Below are positions 44,572-54,731 of a stretch of DNA of 64,000 nt, in pieces. Origin of the DNA: Neobacillus kokaensis (GTDB taxonomy: Bacteria > Bacillota > Bacilli > Bacillales > Cytobacillaceae); the NCBI RefSeq assembly GCF_014656545.1, contig NZ_BNDS01000002.1:368871-432870 (forward strand), given 5' to 3'. The stretch's first letter is position 1. Every line of letters begins with the position of its first letter. The notes below the pieces were generated by a model that was given only the letters and a program-made list of their open reading frames with translations, had not been told where the DNA came from and searched no databases. The position numbers were made by a program, and so were the translations under genes.

Positions 44572-45087
44572 ATGATTTATCCTTATAAAGATATATACCC
44601 CAAAATTGCAGATTCAGCATTCATTGCAGATTATGTAACCATTACCGGCGATGTTGAAATTGGGGAAGAATCCAGTGTTTTTTTTAATACATCTATTAGA
44701 GGCGACGTGGCCCCTACCAAGATTGGCAGAAGGGTTAACATTCAAGACAATTCCGTACTTCACCAAAGTCCTAATAATCCGCTTATTTTAGAAGATGAAG
44801 TAACAGTGGGCCATCAGGTCATTCTCCACAGCTGTATTATTAGAAAAAGGGCATTGATTGGAATGGGGTCTATTATTCTTGATCAAGCCGAAATCGGTGA
44901 AGGGGCGTTTATTGGTGCTGGCAGCCTTGTTCCCCAGGGAAAGAAAATCCCACCTAATACTTTAGCATTTGGCAGACCGGCAAAAGTTATTAGAGAATTA
45001 ACGGATGAAGATAGAAAAGATATGACCCGGATTTACAATGAATATGTTGAAAAGGGGCAATATTATAAGTCTCTTCAAAAAAAATAA
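44572..45087 (+). CDS. ytoA: YtoA, gamma-carbonic-anhydrase-like hexapeptide protein
   Basis: A 171-residue left-handed beta-helix protein of the gamma-carbonic anhydrase family (CaiE/PaaY/YrdA). Hexapeptide repeats run from VTITGDVEIGEESSVFFN to IGEGAFIGAGSLV. Zn-binding histidines are seen in SVLHQSP and VTVGHQVILHSCI. Activity is not established in Bacillus. The ATG at 44572 has AAGGAG 8-9 bases upstream; an in-frame extension to 44362 would overlap divergent ytpA. A shared terminator lies between it and asnB. Confidence 0.92.
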   Translation: MIYPYKDIYPKIADSAFIADYVTITGDVEIGEESSVFFNTSIRGDVAPTKIGRRVNIQDNSVLHQSPNNPLILEDEVTVGHQVILHSCIIRKRALIGMGSIILDQAEIGEGAFIGAGSLVPQGKKIPPNTLAFGRPAKVIRELTDEDRKDMTRIYNEYVEKGQYYKSLQKK

Positions 45088-45115
45088 GCACCTTTTGCAG
45101 GTGCTTATTTTTTAT
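45083..45115. terminator. Bidirectional terminator between ytoA and asnB
   Basis: TAAGCACCT (45085-45093) pairs with AGGTGCTTA (45099-45107), followed by T6. A-rich sequence on the other side serves asnB. Confidence 0.9.
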
Positions 45116-47013
45116 TAATTATTGGCAAGTACTTTTTCCACCTTATATTCATCTTGGAAAGAGTACACATTCTCAACATATATTTGATGCCAAACCATAA
45201 ACATGAGAACCGTCCAGATTTTACGGCTATTATCCGCTTTTCCTAGGCAATGGTCATCAAGCAGCTTCAACAGATACGATTTATTAATTAAATGATCCGT
45301 CTGACTCGCGTGGATAATGTTTTTCGCCCATTCGTTCATTTCCGCCTTCAGCCAGTGTCGAATTGGAACCGGGAAGCCAAGTTTCTTACGATTCAGCACA
45401 TGGTCTGGAACAATACCTTCTGCTGCTTTCCGTAAAATATACTTTGTCGTACCATTAGCTGTTTTTAAGCTTGTTGGTATTTTCGAAGCCACTTCGAATA
45501 CAGCTTTATCTAAGAATGGAACACGTAATTCTAATGAATGAGCCATCGTCATTTTATCTGCTTTTAGTAATATATCGCCGCGCATCCATGTATGGATATC
45601 AATATACTGCATCCGGTCAACCGGATCGTATCCTTTGGATTCCTGGTAAAGCGGCTTTGTTATATCTGTATATCTCAATCCTTCATGATATACATTTAAT
45701 AACTCTCGCTTCTCTTCTTCGCTAAACATTTTCGCATTCCCAATGTAGCGTTCTTCCATTGGTGTTACACCGCGTTCGATGAAGCTTTTTCCCTTCATCC
45801 CCTCAGGCATCATGCTGGCAATTAATTTTAAGAATCCGTGGAACACACGTGGTATTTTATTAAAAACATCTAAATCCTGTGGTTCACGATAAATATTATA
45901 GCCTCCAAACAGCTCATCGGCACCTTCACCGGAAAGTACCACCGTTACATGCTTCCTTGCTTCACGTGCTACAAAGTACAGTGGAACACAAGCAGGGTCT
46001 GCGAGCGGATCGTCCATGTGCCACATGATTTTCGGAATTTCATTCATATATTCCTCTGGCGAGATGATATAGCTAATGTTTTCTACCCCAAGTTTCTCAG
46101 CCGTTTCCTTGGCCACATCAATTTCACTAAATCCATTATGATCAAAACCGACAGAGAAGGTTTTAATTGCCGGATGAAACTCCTTTGCAATAGAAGCAAT
46201 AATAGATGAATCAATGCCGCCTGAAAGGAATGAACCGACAGGAACATCACTGCGCATATGCATTTTTACTGAATCAAATAACACATCTTGAATTTTTTTA
46301 ATAAAATCTGTTTCTGATTTTTGAATTGGTGCAAAATGTGCCTTCCAATAGCGTTTAATCTCCATCTTGGAACCGAATTTTTTCGTGAAAAAGTGACCTG
46401 GTTCAAGCTTCTTAATACCTGAAGACATTGTATTGGGTTCCGGTACAAACTGATATGTTAAGTAGTGCTGCAGTGAGTCATAGTCTAACACATCATTTTC
46501 TAATGCAAGTAAAATACTCTTTTTCTCAGAAGCAAAGAAGGTTCTTTCGCTGTCCTCAAGATAAAAGAATGGTTTAATGCCAAATGGGTCGCGGGCACCA
46601 TAGAGAGTTTGCGTTTGTTTATCCCAAATAACGAAGGCAAACATTCCCCGTAACTTTTCTACTGCCTTTTCTCCCAAGTGACTAAAAAGAGCGATAATAA
46701 CCTCAGTGTCGGAACTCGTGTTAAACGTTAGTCCCTCTTTTAACAATTCTTCACGCAGCTCTACATAATTGTAGATTTCACCGTTAAAAATAATCCAGTA
46801 GCGTTCGTTTTCATAGGTAAGCGGCTGGTGACCGCTCTCAATATCAATAATACTTAAACGGCGGAAGCCGAATTGAATATGGTCATCAAAATAATAACCA
46901 TCATCATCCGGTCCACGGTGGGTAATGATATCATTCATATTTTTAAATTGTTGTTTTTGTTCATCTCTGTAATTTTGAGACTTTTCATGTACACAGCCAA
47001 TAAATCCGCACAT
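45115..47013 (-). CDS. asnB: Asparagine synthetase (glutamine-hydrolysing)
   Basis: A 632-residue enzyme starting at the ATG at 47013, which puts the catalytic Cys at position 2 (MCGFIG), as needed for the class II glutaminase domain; the longer reading to 47025 would not. GAGGT precedes it. The glutaminase domain spans about residues 1-200, and the synthetase domain has the PP-loop SGGIDSSI near residue 265. Equal in length to B. subtilis AsnB, which can also amidate wall meso-diaminopimelate. It lies between metK and ytoA; ytnA, which sits there in B. subtilis, is absent. Confidence 0.95.
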   Translation of the reverse strand: MCGFIGCVHEKSQNYRDEQKQQFKNMNDIITHRGPDDDGYYFDDHIQFGFRRLSIIDIESGHQPLTYENERYWIIFNGEIYNYVELREELLKEGLTFNTSSDTEVIIALFSHLGEKAVEKLRGMFAFVIWDKQTQTLYGARDPFGIKPFFYLEDSERTFFASEKKSILLALENDVLDYDSLQHYLTYQFVPEPNTMSSGIKKLEPGHFFTKKFGSKMEIKRYWKAHFAPIQKSETDFIKKIQDVLFDSVKMHMRSDVPVGSFLSGGIDSSIIASIAKEFHPAIKTFSVGFDHNGFSEIDVAKETAEKLGVENISYIISPEEYMNEIPKIMWHMDDPLADPACVPLYFVAREARKHVTVVLSGEGADELFGGYNIYREPQDLDVFNKIPRVFHGFLKLIASMMPEGMKGKSFIERGVTPMEERYIGNAKMFSEEEKRELLNVYHEGLRYTDITKPLYQESKGYDPVDRMQYIDIHTWMRGDILLKADKMTMAHSLELRVPFLDKAVFEVASKIPTSLKTANGTTKYILRKAAEGIVPDHVLNRKKLGFPVPIRHWLKAEMNEWAKNIIHASQTDHLINKSYLLKLLDDHCLGKADNSRKIWTVLMFMVWHQIYVENVYSFQDEYKVEKVLANN

Positions 47014-47210
47014 TATGTACCTCACCTACTCCATTTCTATACATTATGGATTACTCCATACAAATACTATCTAATACTACCACTTTTTCTTTCAAAATTG
47101 CATAGTAACATAAGGAAATTAAAGGTATCCTCATTTTTCACTTCTAAAGTCCTACTTAAACATTGTATTCCCACTACATAGCTCTTGAACAAAAAATTAG
47201 ACGAAAAAAT

Positions 47211-47249
47211 AAAAATGGGAGTTACATTATAAATGCAACTCCCATCATG
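47211..47249 (-). terminator. Terminator of metK
   Basis: ATGGGAGTT (47215-47223) pairs with AACTCCCAT (47237-47245), with an inner CATT/AATG stem, and T-rich sequence follows on the minus strand. Confidence 0.9.
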
Positions 47250-47250
47250 A

Positions 47251-48453
47251 TTAATGATTTTCAGCTTGACTGCGAAGTGTCTCTGCTTTATCTGTACGTT
47301 CCCAAGGCAGGTCAACATCTGTACGGCCAAAATGACCATATGCTGCCGTTTGCTTATATATAGGACGACGTAGATCTAACATTTTAATAATACCTGCGGG
47401 ACGCAGGTCAAAGTTTTGGCTGACTAAATCCACTAATACATCCTCACTTACTTTACCAGTACCAAACGTATCAATTGAAATAGAAACAGGTCTTGCCACA
47501 CCAATCGCGTAGGCTAACTGCACCTCACACTTATCAGCAAGTCCTGCAGCCACAATATTTTTAGCTACATAGCGTGCAGCATACGCAGCAGAACGGTCAA
47601 CCTTTGTCGGATCCTTACCGGAGAATGCCCCTCCGCCATGACGAGCGTAACCGCCGTAAGTATCGACAATAATTTTACGACCCGTTAAGCCGGCATCACC
47701 TTGAGGACCACCGATGACGAAACGGCCTGTTGGATTAATAAAATATTTAGTATTATCATCAATTAGTTCTTTGGGCACAACTGGATTAATAACATATTCT
47801 TTAATATTACGCTGGATTTGCTCTAACGAAATCTCAGGATGGTGCTGTGTTGAAATAACAATTGTGTCAATACGAACCGGTTTGTTGTTCTCATCGTATT
47901 CAACTGTTACTTGTGTTTTTCCGTCCGGACGCAGATAGGGGAGAATATCCTCTTTACGTACTTCTGTTAGACGGCGGGAAAGCTTATGTGCAAGTGAGAT
48001 TGGCAGCGGCATTAACTCTTTTGTTTCGTTGCAGGCAAAGCCAAACATTAACCCTTGGTCTCCTGCTCCAATCGCTTCAATTTGCTCATCCGTCATTTGT
48101 CCTTCCCGAGCTTCAAGCGCCTGATCAACCCCCATTGCAATGTCAGGAGACTGCTCATCAATAGAGGTAAGGACAGCACAAGTTTCCGAATCAAAGCCAT
48201 ATTTGGCACGATTATATCCAATCCCCTTAATAGTTTCACGAACAATCTTTGGTATGTCTACGTATGTAGAAGTAGTAATTTCTCCGGCAACGAGCACTAA
48301 GCCAGTTGTAACAGATGTTTCGGCAGCAACACGGGCATTAGGGTCTTTTGCTAAAATAGCATCTAAAATCGAATCAGAAATTTGGTCACAAATTTTATCA
48401 GGATGACCTTCAGTTACTGATTCTGAAGTAAACAAGTGACGTTTTACGGACAT
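47251..48453 (-). CDS. metK: S-adenosylmethionine synthetase
   Basis: A 400-residue enzyme that makes SAM from methionine and ATP. Conserved motifs: [14 protein letters not shown] near residue 12, [12 protein letters not shown] near 125, and the phosphate-binding [16 protein letters not shown] near 275. It is the sole source of SAM for trmB, ytqA, ytqB and speD in this window. AGGAGGAA precedes the ATG. Expression is governed by the S-box riboswitch about 183 bp upstream. Confidence 0.97.
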   Translation of the reverse strand: MSVKRHLFTSESVTEGHPDKICDQISDSILDAILAKDPNARVAAETSVTTGLVLVAGEITTSTYVDIPKIVRETIKGIGYNRAKYGFDSETCAVLTSIDEQSPDIAMGVDQALEAREGQMTDEQIEAIGAGDQGLMFGFACNETKELMPLPISLAHKLSRRLTEVRKEDILPYLRPDGKTQVTVEYDENNKPVRIDTIVISTQHHPEISLEQIQRNIKEYVINPVVPKELIDDNTKYFINPTGRFVIGGPQGDAGLTGRKIIVDTYGGYARHGGGAFSGKDPTKVDRSAAYAARYVAKNIVAAGLADKCEVQLAYAIGVARPVSISIDTFGTGKVSEDVLVDLVSQNFDLRPAGIIKMLDLRRPIYKQTAAYGHFGRTDVDLPWERTDKAETLRSQAENH

Positions 48454-48635
48454 ACTGAATTCCTCCTATATTAATGAAATAAGTGAGATTAATTGTAAAG
48501 ATAATGCTGCTGCATTTCTGTTTAACCTCAAATTGAAACGGAACTCATTCCCTTAGTAGTATGAAGTAAAAATGGGAAATTTATTAAAGTACAATAAAAA
48601 CCCACACTAGATTCTTTAACTGAAAAAGTTCATTC

Positions 48636-48842
48636 AAAACAAAAAACCTTCCCTATGATGAGGAAAGGTTTCATACACAGTTTCGTATTCCTTTCGCTCT
48701 TATCGTTCAAGGTCAAGCCTTGCATCAGGTTTAGCACCTTTGCTTCAGAAAATGTCCAAAATAAATAGATTGCACATTTCATCATTGCAGGTTGCTGGGT
48801 TTCATAGGGCCTGTCCCTCCACCAGCTCGGGATAAGAGAGTA
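48636..48842 (-). ncRNA. SAM (S-box, SAM-I) riboswitch of metK
   Basis: On the minus strand CTCTTATCCCGAGCTGGTGG begins the aptamer near 48840. The conserved AGGGACAGGCCCTATGAAACCC, AGCAACC, GAAGCAAAGGTGCTAA and closing GATAAGAG (48704-48697) follow. The terminator AAACCTTTCC/GGGAAGGTTT with T6 lies at 48642-48672. SAM binding should favour the terminator and shut off metK. Confidence 0.97.
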
Positions 48843-48994
48843 TCCGTTCAAATAAAACCTTAACGCACTATATCCCGCTGTGTCAATGAATATTTTATTA
48901 AATAATGGAAATGTTTACTTTTAAATTAAATTATTCATGTCTTTTCATCTGAATAATGAATATAGTGAAAAAAAACAACATAATTTCTTTAATT

Positions 48995-49026
48995 AGTATA
49001 GACTATTGATTTTAATGTGTTATACT
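48995..49026 (+). promoter_or_regulatory. pckA promoter with CcpN-type operator
   Basis: TATACT at 49021-49026 is a good -10, with a poor -35 (TAGACT) 16 bases upstream. TGTGTTATACT at 49016-49026 fits the CcpN consensus TRTGHYATAYW completely and overlaps the -10. An inverted copy at 48995-49005 fits 9 of 11 positions. The ATG is 51 bp downstream. Confidence 0.65.
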
Positions 49027-49076
49027 AATTACATAATAATTTTCGTTTAAAAACAAGCAAAGGATGGTTTCAATCA

Positions 49077-50663
49077 ATGAATTCTGTTCACGTTCCAAAT
49101 GAACTAAATCAGCTGCTTAAAGAAAATAATGTTCAAATGCAATTATCTGTTCCTCAGTTAGTTGAAAAAATATTAGCCCGAAATGAAGGAACGTTAACAT
49201 CCACTGGAGCAGTACGCGTTACCACAGGAAAATACACTGGCCGCTCGCCTAAAGACAAATTTATTGTTGTTGAAGAATCAACAAAAGATAAAATTGACTG
49301 GGGAACTATGAACCAGCCTATTTCTGAAGAAGTTTTCACGAACCTTTATAATAAAGTTCTTAATCATTTAAAGAACAAAGAAGAAATTTTTGTTTTCAAG
49401 GGTTTTGCCGGTGCAGATAAAAAATCTCGTCTGCCGATTCAAGTAATCAATGAATATGCTTGGCACAATCTTTTTGTTCATCAATTATTCATTCGTCCAT
49501 CAGAAGACGAACTGCTAGAACATGATGCTCAATTCTCCGTAATTGCAGCTCCTGATTTTAAGGCAGATCCCGCAGTAGACGGAACAAATTCTGAGACTTT
49601 TATTATTGTTTCATTTGAACAAAAGGTTGTTTTAATAGGCGGTACGGAGTATGCCGGGGAAATGAAAAAGTCTATTTTCTCAGTAATGAATTACTTGCTT
49701 CCAGAAAACAATATTTTCTCCATGCATTGCTCAGCTAACGTCGGTCAAGAAGGCGATGTTGCTTTATTCTTTGGTCTATCTGGAACAGGAAAAACAACTC
49801 TTTCTGCTGATCCAAACCGGAAACTGATTGGTGATGATGAACACGGCTGGTCTTCAAATGGAGTCTTTAATATTGAAGGCGGCTGTTATGCAAAATGTAT
49901 TAATCTTTCAGAAGAAAAAGAACCGCAAATTTTTAACGCGATTCGTTTTGGAACCGTTTTAGAAAATGTCATGCTTAACCAAGAATCTAGGGTAGCAGAT
50001 TATGATGACAATTCACTAACGGAAAATACCCGTGCTGCTTATGCAATTGAAAACATAGAAAATATTGCTAAACCGAGCCTTGCAGGTCATCCCCATACGA
50101 TTGTATTTCTGACTGCTGATGCATTTGGAGTACTTCCGCCAATTGCAAAACTAACAAAAGAACAAGCAATGTATCATTTCTTAAGCGGCTATACATCGAA
50201 GCTAGCTGGTACCGAGCGCGGTGTCACTTCTCCAGAAGCAACCTTCTCAACCTGCTTCGGAGCTCCGTTCTTACCATTGCCTGCAACTCGATATGCAGAA
50301 ATGCTCGGAGAAAAGATTCTTGAACATAATGTCAACGTATTCCTTGTTAACACAGGATGGACCGGCGGTGAATACGGTGTCGGCAACCGGATGAAGCTTT
50401 CCTATACTAGGGCAATGGTGCAGGCGGCTCTTGTAGGAGAACTTAACAATGTAGAAACGGTTGCAGATGAAATCTTTGGTTTAAATATTCCGCTTCATAT
50501 TGCTGGTGTGCCGGATGAAGTTCTTCAGCCTAGTAAAACTTGGCAGGATCCACAAGCATATAGTAAAAAGGCTAGGGAGCTTGCAGCTAAATTCCGTGAA
50601 AACTTTAAAAAATTCAACGACGTTTCCGGTGAAATTGCTGAAAAAGGCGGACCAATTGCCTAA
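49077..50663 (+). CDS. pckA: Phosphoenolpyruvate carboxykinase (ATP)
   Basis: A 528-residue enzyme that converts oxaloacetate and ATP to PEP, the entry to gluconeogenesis. The kinase P-loop is [16 protein letters not shown] near residue 235, and the Mn/oxaloacetate site lies in [18 protein letters not shown]. The N-terminal RSPKDKFIV is also conserved. AAGGATGG precedes the ATG. Gluconeogenic repression is suggested by the CcpN-type operator in its promoter. A perfect terminator follows. Confidence 0.97.
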   Translation: MNSVHVPNELNQLLKENNVQMQLSVPQLVEKILARNEGTLTSTGAVRVTTGKYTGRSPKDKFIVVEESTKDKIDWGTMNQPISEEVFTNLYNKVLNHLKNKEEIFVFKGFAGADKKSRLPIQVINEYAWHNLFVHQLFIRPSEDELLEHDAQFSVIAAPDFKADPAVDGTNSETFIIVSFEQKVVLIGGTEYAGEMKKSIFSVMNYLLPENNIFSMHCSANVGQEGDVALFFGLSGTGKTTLSADPNRKLIGDDEHGWSSNGVFNIEGGCYAKCINLSEEKEPQIFNAIRFGTVLENVMLNQESRVADYDDNSLTENTRAAYAIENIENIAKPSLAGHPHTIVFLTADAFGVLPPIAKLTKEQAMYHFLSGYTSKLAGTERGVTSPEATFSTCFGAPFLPLPATRYAEMLGEKILEHNVNVFLVNTGWTGGEYGVGNRMKLSYTRAMVQAALVGELNNVETVADEIFGLNIPLHIAGVPDEVLQPSKTWQDPQAYSKKARELAAKFRENFKKFNDVSGEIAEKGGPIA

Positions 50664-50675
50664 CCAAATTTTTGC

Positions 50676-50712
50676 ATAAAAAGCGATTCTCGTATGAGAA
50701 TCGCTTTTTTGA
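50676..50712 (+). terminator. Terminator of pckA
   Basis: AAAAAGCGATTCTC (50678-50691) pairs with GAGAATCGCTTTTT (50696-50709), a 14-bp perfect stem followed by Ts. Confidence 0.93.
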
Positions 50713-50771
50713 TTTGTTTATTGCTCAGTGTGTTTGTTTCTCGGCTTAATTCCGTTTGAATCACTGTATGA

Positions 50772-50900
50772 TGACGCGCACTTTGGACTTCTCTAAGTAC
50801 GCGGTTCCTCTAAATTTTCCGGCTGACGCGCACCTTGGACCTCTCTATGTGCGCGGTTCCTCTAATTTTTCCGGCTGACGCGCTATTTGAACCTATAAGC
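50772..50900. repeat. 52-bp tandem repeat, about 2.5 copies
   Basis: Units start with TGACGCGC at 50772, 50824 and 50876, exactly 52 bp apart. Units 1 and 2 share GCGGTTCCTCTAA and TTTTCCGGC and differ at about 8 positions; unit 3 is truncated after 25 bp. It lies between the pckA terminator and ytmB. There is no open frame. Confidence 0.88.
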
Positions 50901-50923
50901 AAAAAAAGCAGGTAATTACCTGC

Positions 50924-51166
50924 TTAATTCGTCGAGTTCAATGAAACTAATTGATAAGTAATGGTTGTTGTATTAGTTTCCCATTCTACTTTTTTAATTA
51001 GCGCTAACCCGCTTGAGTTACTATCAAGTGTTTTTCTCACTTCAAGGGGAATTTCAATCGGATAGAGTCTGTATCCCTCTTTTTCTAACACAAACAGATT
51101 TTCTTCAACTCTTTGCTCTCTTCCCTTTGTTACAATCAGGGTGTTTAATTCAAGGGGCATTCCCAT
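50924..51166 (-). CDS. ytmB: YtmB, DUF2584 family protein
   Basis: An 80-residue protein, the same length as B. subtilis YtmB, with the family start MGMPLELNTLIVTKG and the core GYRLYPIEIPLEV. It is a small beta-rich cytoplasmic protein of unknown function. GAGGAGCGG lies 7 bases before the ATG. It follows ytmA by 35 bp and is probably cotranscribed with it. Confidence 0.9.
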   Translation of the reverse strand: MGMPLELNTLIVTKGREQRVEENLFVLEKEGYRLYPIEIPLEVRKTLDSNSSGLALIKKVEWETNTTTITYQLVSLNSTN

Positions 51167-51201
51167 ATCAAATCCGCTCCTCTATTATTAATACCTTTAT
51201 A

Positions 51202-51996
51202 TTACCATCTTTCCACCTGAAATTTCATCCACTTCGCTAAATCTTGAACCACTTTTCGATTCACCGCCGGAGGAAAATAGTGGGTAAATTCATCAAAATA
51301 CCAAGACGTCACTGGCTTATCTAATTCTTTAAGACGTCTTTCTAACCGATAAGCATGTTCAACAGATACGTTATGATCGTTAACACCGTGTATGATTAAA
51401 ACTGGCGCTTCGATATTTTCAAGTTCATGGAGCGGTGTCCTGCTCTCATATCTTTCAGGAAATTTCGCAGGCGTACCGCCAATCACCCTTTTCATCATTC
51501 GTCTTAAGTCCTTCCGTTCCAAGTAGGTTAAACTCATGTCGCTGACACCGCCCCAGGTCACTAACGAGGCAGCTTCAGGAAACTGAATCCCTGTCAAAAG
51601 CGCCATTACACCGCCTCGTGAAAAACCAAAAATATGGACCTTCTTAACAGTTGGAAGGGACTTTAGCAGCTGATACGCAGCAAAAGCATCTTGACGGTCT
51701 TCCCCAGCAAAATCTTCGTTCCCTTCCCCCCCTTGATTTCCCCGATAATACGGTGCGAAGACGATGAATCCTTCTTGCGCAAACTGGGCAATTCGAGCTG
51801 GGCGAACCTTACCGACATTTTTAATCCCTCCACGTAAATAAAGAAAACCATCTGTAACTTCTTCGTTTTTTAGCTTTGCCAGCATTCCCTTCACCTTTAA
51901 GCCATTTGATAGATAGGTAATTTCCTTTAATTCCACATTAGGATTAGGTGAAGGGAACCGCAGAACTTCTATAATTTTTCCGTTATTCACATTCAT
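51202..51996 (-). CDS. ytmA: YtmA, prolyl-oligopeptidase-like alpha/beta hydrolase
   Basis: A 264-residue serine hydrolase of the S9/dienelactone hydrolase group. The nucleophile serine lies in IFGFSRGGVMALL, the acid in LIIHGVNDHNVS and the base near FTHYFPPAV. No signal peptide. The substrate is unknown. I choose the ATG at 51996 (AAGGAT upstream). A longer frame to 52038 adds 14 residues absent from the B. subtilis protein. Confidence 0.88.
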   Translation of the reverse strand: MNVNNGKIIEVLRFPSPNPNVELKEITYLSNGLKVKGMLAKLKNEEVTDGFLYLRGGIKNVGKVRPARIAQFAQEGFIVFAPYYRGNQGGEGNEDFAGEDRQDAFAAYQLLKSLPTVKKVHIFGFSRGGVMALLTGIQFPEAASLVTWGGVSDMSLTYLERKDLRRMMKRVIGGTPAKFPERYESRTPLHELENIEAPVLIIHGVNDHNVSVEHAYRLERRLKELDKPVTSWYFDEFTHYFPPAVNRKVVQDLAKWMKFQVERW

Positions 51997-52102
51997 TGTA
52001 TCGATCCTTTTAAAAATATTTCCGCCTTGGGCATTCACACATTTTCACATGCTTCATACGATATCATAGGTAATCAGCCCAGATTAAGGAGGTTAATGTT
52101 TA

Positions 52103-53119
52103 ATGAAAAGATGGTCAAAAATCAGTTTCGCCTTATTTCTTACCGCTATTCTTATGATTCCTTTAGCAGCCTGTAATAATAATTCTACAAATGAACCGAA
52201 GAAACTAGAAAAAGTTCGTATCGCTGAAGTTACCCGCTCCATTTTCTATGCTCCACAATATGTTGCGTTAACAAAAGGATTTTTTAAAGAAGAAGGATTA
52301 GATGTCACCTTGACAACTACCCCTGGCGGTGACAAAACAATGACAGCCCTTCTTTCAGGCGGAGCCGATGTGGCCCTGGTAGGGTCAGAAACATCTATCT
52401 ATGTTTATGCACAGGGTTCTAATGACCCTGTTATAAACTTCGCCCAAGTCACACAAACCGACGGCACATTCCTTGTGGCCAGAGAAAAAACGGATAACTT
52501 CTCCTGGGATCAATTGAAAGGTACTACCTTCCTTGGCCAGCGCAAAGGCGGCATGCCTCAGATGGTTGGAGAGTTTGTGTTAAAGAAGCACGGCATTGAT
52601 CCACACAAGGACTTAAATCTAATTCAAAACATTGACTTTGCAAATGTGGCCAATGCTTTCGCCTCCGGAACCGGTGACTTCGTACAACTATTCGAACCAA
52701 CTGCCAGCATTTTTGAAAAAGAAGGAAAAGGCTATATTGTCGCTTCATTTGGAAAAGAGTCCGGTCATGTTCCTTATACAACCTATATGTCCAAAGAAAG
52801 TTATATGAAAGAAAACAAAGAAACCATGGAAAAGTTTACAAAAGCGATATACAAGGCACAGCAATGGGTTGAGTCACATAGCGCTGAAGAAATTGCCAAG
52901 GCCGTGGAACCATACTTCCCGGATACCGATTTAGAAATCATGACAACCGTTGTCGACCGTTATAAGAGCCAAGGCAGTTTCGCGACAAATCCAATCTTGG
53001 ATGAAGACGAATGGAACAACCTGCAAAATATCATGAAGGAAGCTGGAGAACTTCCAAAAGAAATCGATCATAAAACACTTGTCAACACCGATGTAGCCGA
53101 AAAGGTGATCAAAAAATAA
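52103..53119 (+). CDS. ytlA: YtlA, ABC transporter substrate-binding lipoprotein
   Basis: A 338-residue lipoprotein of the NMT1/SsuA/ThiY-like class. The lipobox LAAC puts the lipid-bound cysteine at about residue 24. The body reads RIAEVTRSIFYAPQYVALTKGFF, typical of binding proteins for small nitrogen- or sulfur-containing compounds such as pyrimidines, taurine or nitrate; the ligand is not known. AAGGAGG precedes the ATG. It starts the ytlA-ytlC-ytlD operon. Confidence 0.9.
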   Translation: MKRWSKISFALFLTAILMIPLAACNNNSTNEPKKLEKVRIAEVTRSIFYAPQYVALTKGFFKEEGLDVTLTTTPGGDKTMTALLSGGADVALVGSETSIYVYAQGSNDPVINFAQVTQTDGTFLVAREKTDNFSWDQLKGTTFLGQRKGGMPQMVGEFVLKKHGIDPHKDLNLIQNIDFANVANAFASGTGDFVQLFEPTASIFEKEGKGYIVASFGKESGHVPYTTYMSKESYMKENKETMEKFTKAIYKAQQWVESHSAEEIAKAVEPYFPDTDLEIMTTVVDRYKSQGSFATNPILDEDEWNNLQNIMKEAGELPKEIDHKTLVNTDVAEKVIKK

Positions 53120-53142
53120 TAGGAAAGGGAGGCCGTTACACG

Positions 53143-53922
53143 ATGAGCTTCTTAAAAGTTCAAGATATTCACCATACGTATTTCACCAAAGCCTCTGCCA
53201 CCACGGCCCTCTCCAATATTTCGTTTACTGTTGAGGAGGGAGAATTTGTCTCCCTTCTCGGCCCCAGCGGCTGTGGAAAAACAACCTTGCTCTCAATTAT
53301 CTCCAGCCTGCTCAAGGCAACAGAAGGATCCGTTTTGCTCAAAAATAAGCCCGTATCTACTTCTAAAAATGAAATTGGCTATATGCTTCAGCAGGATTAC
53401 CTGTTTCCTTGGAAGACAATTGAAGAAAATATTCTCTTAGGACTGAAATTATCCAAACGGCTAAATACAAAAACTAAAACCTACGCTCTTAACCTTTTAA
53501 AACAAATGGGGTTAAACGGCGGGGTTGAAAAACAGCTGCCAAAACAATTATCGGGTGGCATGCGGCAGCGTGTTGCTTTAGTTAGAACACTTGCAACTGA
53601 ACCAAAACTGCTGATGCTAGATGAACCATTCTCCGCCCTGGATTATCAAACAAAGCTTAAACTAGAAGATTTGGTATCACACACATTAAAAGAATTTCAC
53701 AAAACGGCAATCCTTGTTACCCACGATATTGGGGAAGCTATTGCCATGAGCGACCGTGTGTTTTTATTGTCGACACGGCCCGGAACGATTCATAAAATAT
53801 TTGAAATTCCCGATGTGCTACGAAATTTATCCCCTTTTGAAGTAAGAAATCATGAAGCCTATCCTGCTGTATTTCAAGCCATATGGAAGGAGTTGGAGTC
53901 TCTTGAACAAGAAAATGAGTAA
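53143..53922 (+). CDS. ytlC: YtlC, ABC transporter ATPase
   Basis: A 259-residue ABC ATPase of the nitrate/sulfonate/taurine class. Walker A is [12 protein letters not shown] near residue 40, the signature is [14 protein letters not shown] near 130, Walker B is [12 protein letters not shown] near 155 and the switch His is in [15 protein letters not shown] precedes the ATG. Its last 20 bp overlap the preferred start of ytlD. Confidence 0.94.
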   Translation: MSFLKVQDIHHTYFTKASATTALSNISFTVEEGEFVSLLGPSGCGKTTLLSIISSLLKATEGSVLLKNKPVSTSKNEIGYMLQQDYLFPWKTIEENILLGLKLSKRLNTKTKTYALNLLKQMGLNGGVEKQLPKQLSGGMRQRVALVRTLATEPKLLMLDEPFSALDYQTKLKLEDLVSHTLKEFHKTAILVTHDIGEAIAMSDRVFLLSTRPGTIHKIFEIPDVLRNLSPFEVRNHEAYPAVFQAIWKELESLEQENE

Positions 53923-54709
53923 CGTGCAACTCCTCCATAGAAATTATTTAAAGTCATTAAAGATTGAAAAAAGATGGGTGATGTTATATCAAATAATTAT
54001 TTTCCTAATCTTTTTTGGCAGCTGGGAGCTGTTCGCCCAAAAGCAATGGATTGATCCGCTGATCTTTAGTTCTCCCTCCAAAATTTTGGAATTATTAATA
54101 ACAAAAATCCAGGATGGCTCGCTGCTAACCAACTTAGGAGTCACCTTAACGGAAACGGTGTTTGGATTTATTTTAGGAACCCTGCTTGGTACACTGCTGG
54201 CAGCCATTCTCTGGTGGTCACCGATGATTTCAAAAGTCCTTGATCCGTATCTTGTCATTTTAAATGCTATGCCAAAAGTAGCCTTGGGACCGGTTTTGAT
54301 TGTGGCGATGGGTCCCGGTTATCCTTCCATCATTGCAATGGGGGCAATCATCTCCGTAATTATTACCACCATTGTAGTTTATACCTCCTTTAAAGAGGTC
54401 GATCCAAACTATTTAAAGGTGCTGCAAACTTTTGGTGCCACCCGCTATGAATGCTTTAAAGAAGCAATATTACCAGCAAGCTTTCCGACCATTATTTCTA
54501 CCCTAAAAGTAAATGTCGGACTCTCATGGGTAGGAGTTATTGTCGGTGAATTCCTAGTCTCTTCTAAAGGTTTGGGCTATATGATTATTTACGGCTTCCA
54601 AGTATTCAATTTCACCCTTGTATTCTTGTCATTGCTTGTTATTGCGGTATTTGCGACGATTATGTATCAGCTTGTTGATCTTTTAGAGAAAAAACTAATT
54701 AAAGAATAG
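53903..54709 (+). CDS. ytlD: YtlD, ABC transporter permease
   Basis: A permease of about 268 residues with six membrane helices and a BPD_transp_1 domain. The EAA loop reads [18 protein letters not shown] near residue 190. The start is uncertain: the TTG at 53903 follows GGAGTTGGAG and overlaps ytlC by 20 bp. An ATG at 53915 and an ATG at 53852 are in the same frame. The overlap implies translational coupling. Confidence 0.9.
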   Translation: MNKKMSNVQLLHRNYLKSLKIEKRWVMLYQIIIFLIFFGSWELFAQKQWIDPLIFSSPSKILELLITKIQDGSLLTNLGVTLTETVFGFILGTLLGTLLAAILWWSPMISKVLDPYLVILNAMPKVALGPVLIVAMGPGYPSIIAMGAIISVIITTIVVYTSFKEVDPNYLKVLQTFGATRYECFKEAILPASFPTIISTLKVNVGLSWVGVIVGEFLVSSKGLGYMIIYGFQVFNFTLVFLSLLVIAVFATIMYQLVDLLEKKLIKE

Positions 54710-54731
54710 CGGATTGCTTACAGGCTGTCTG

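Noticed and set aside
48630-48851. 73-codon minus-strand frame
   Set aside because: It lies entirely in the SAM riboswitch, whose conserved RNA elements explain the sequence; no ribosome site precedes it.
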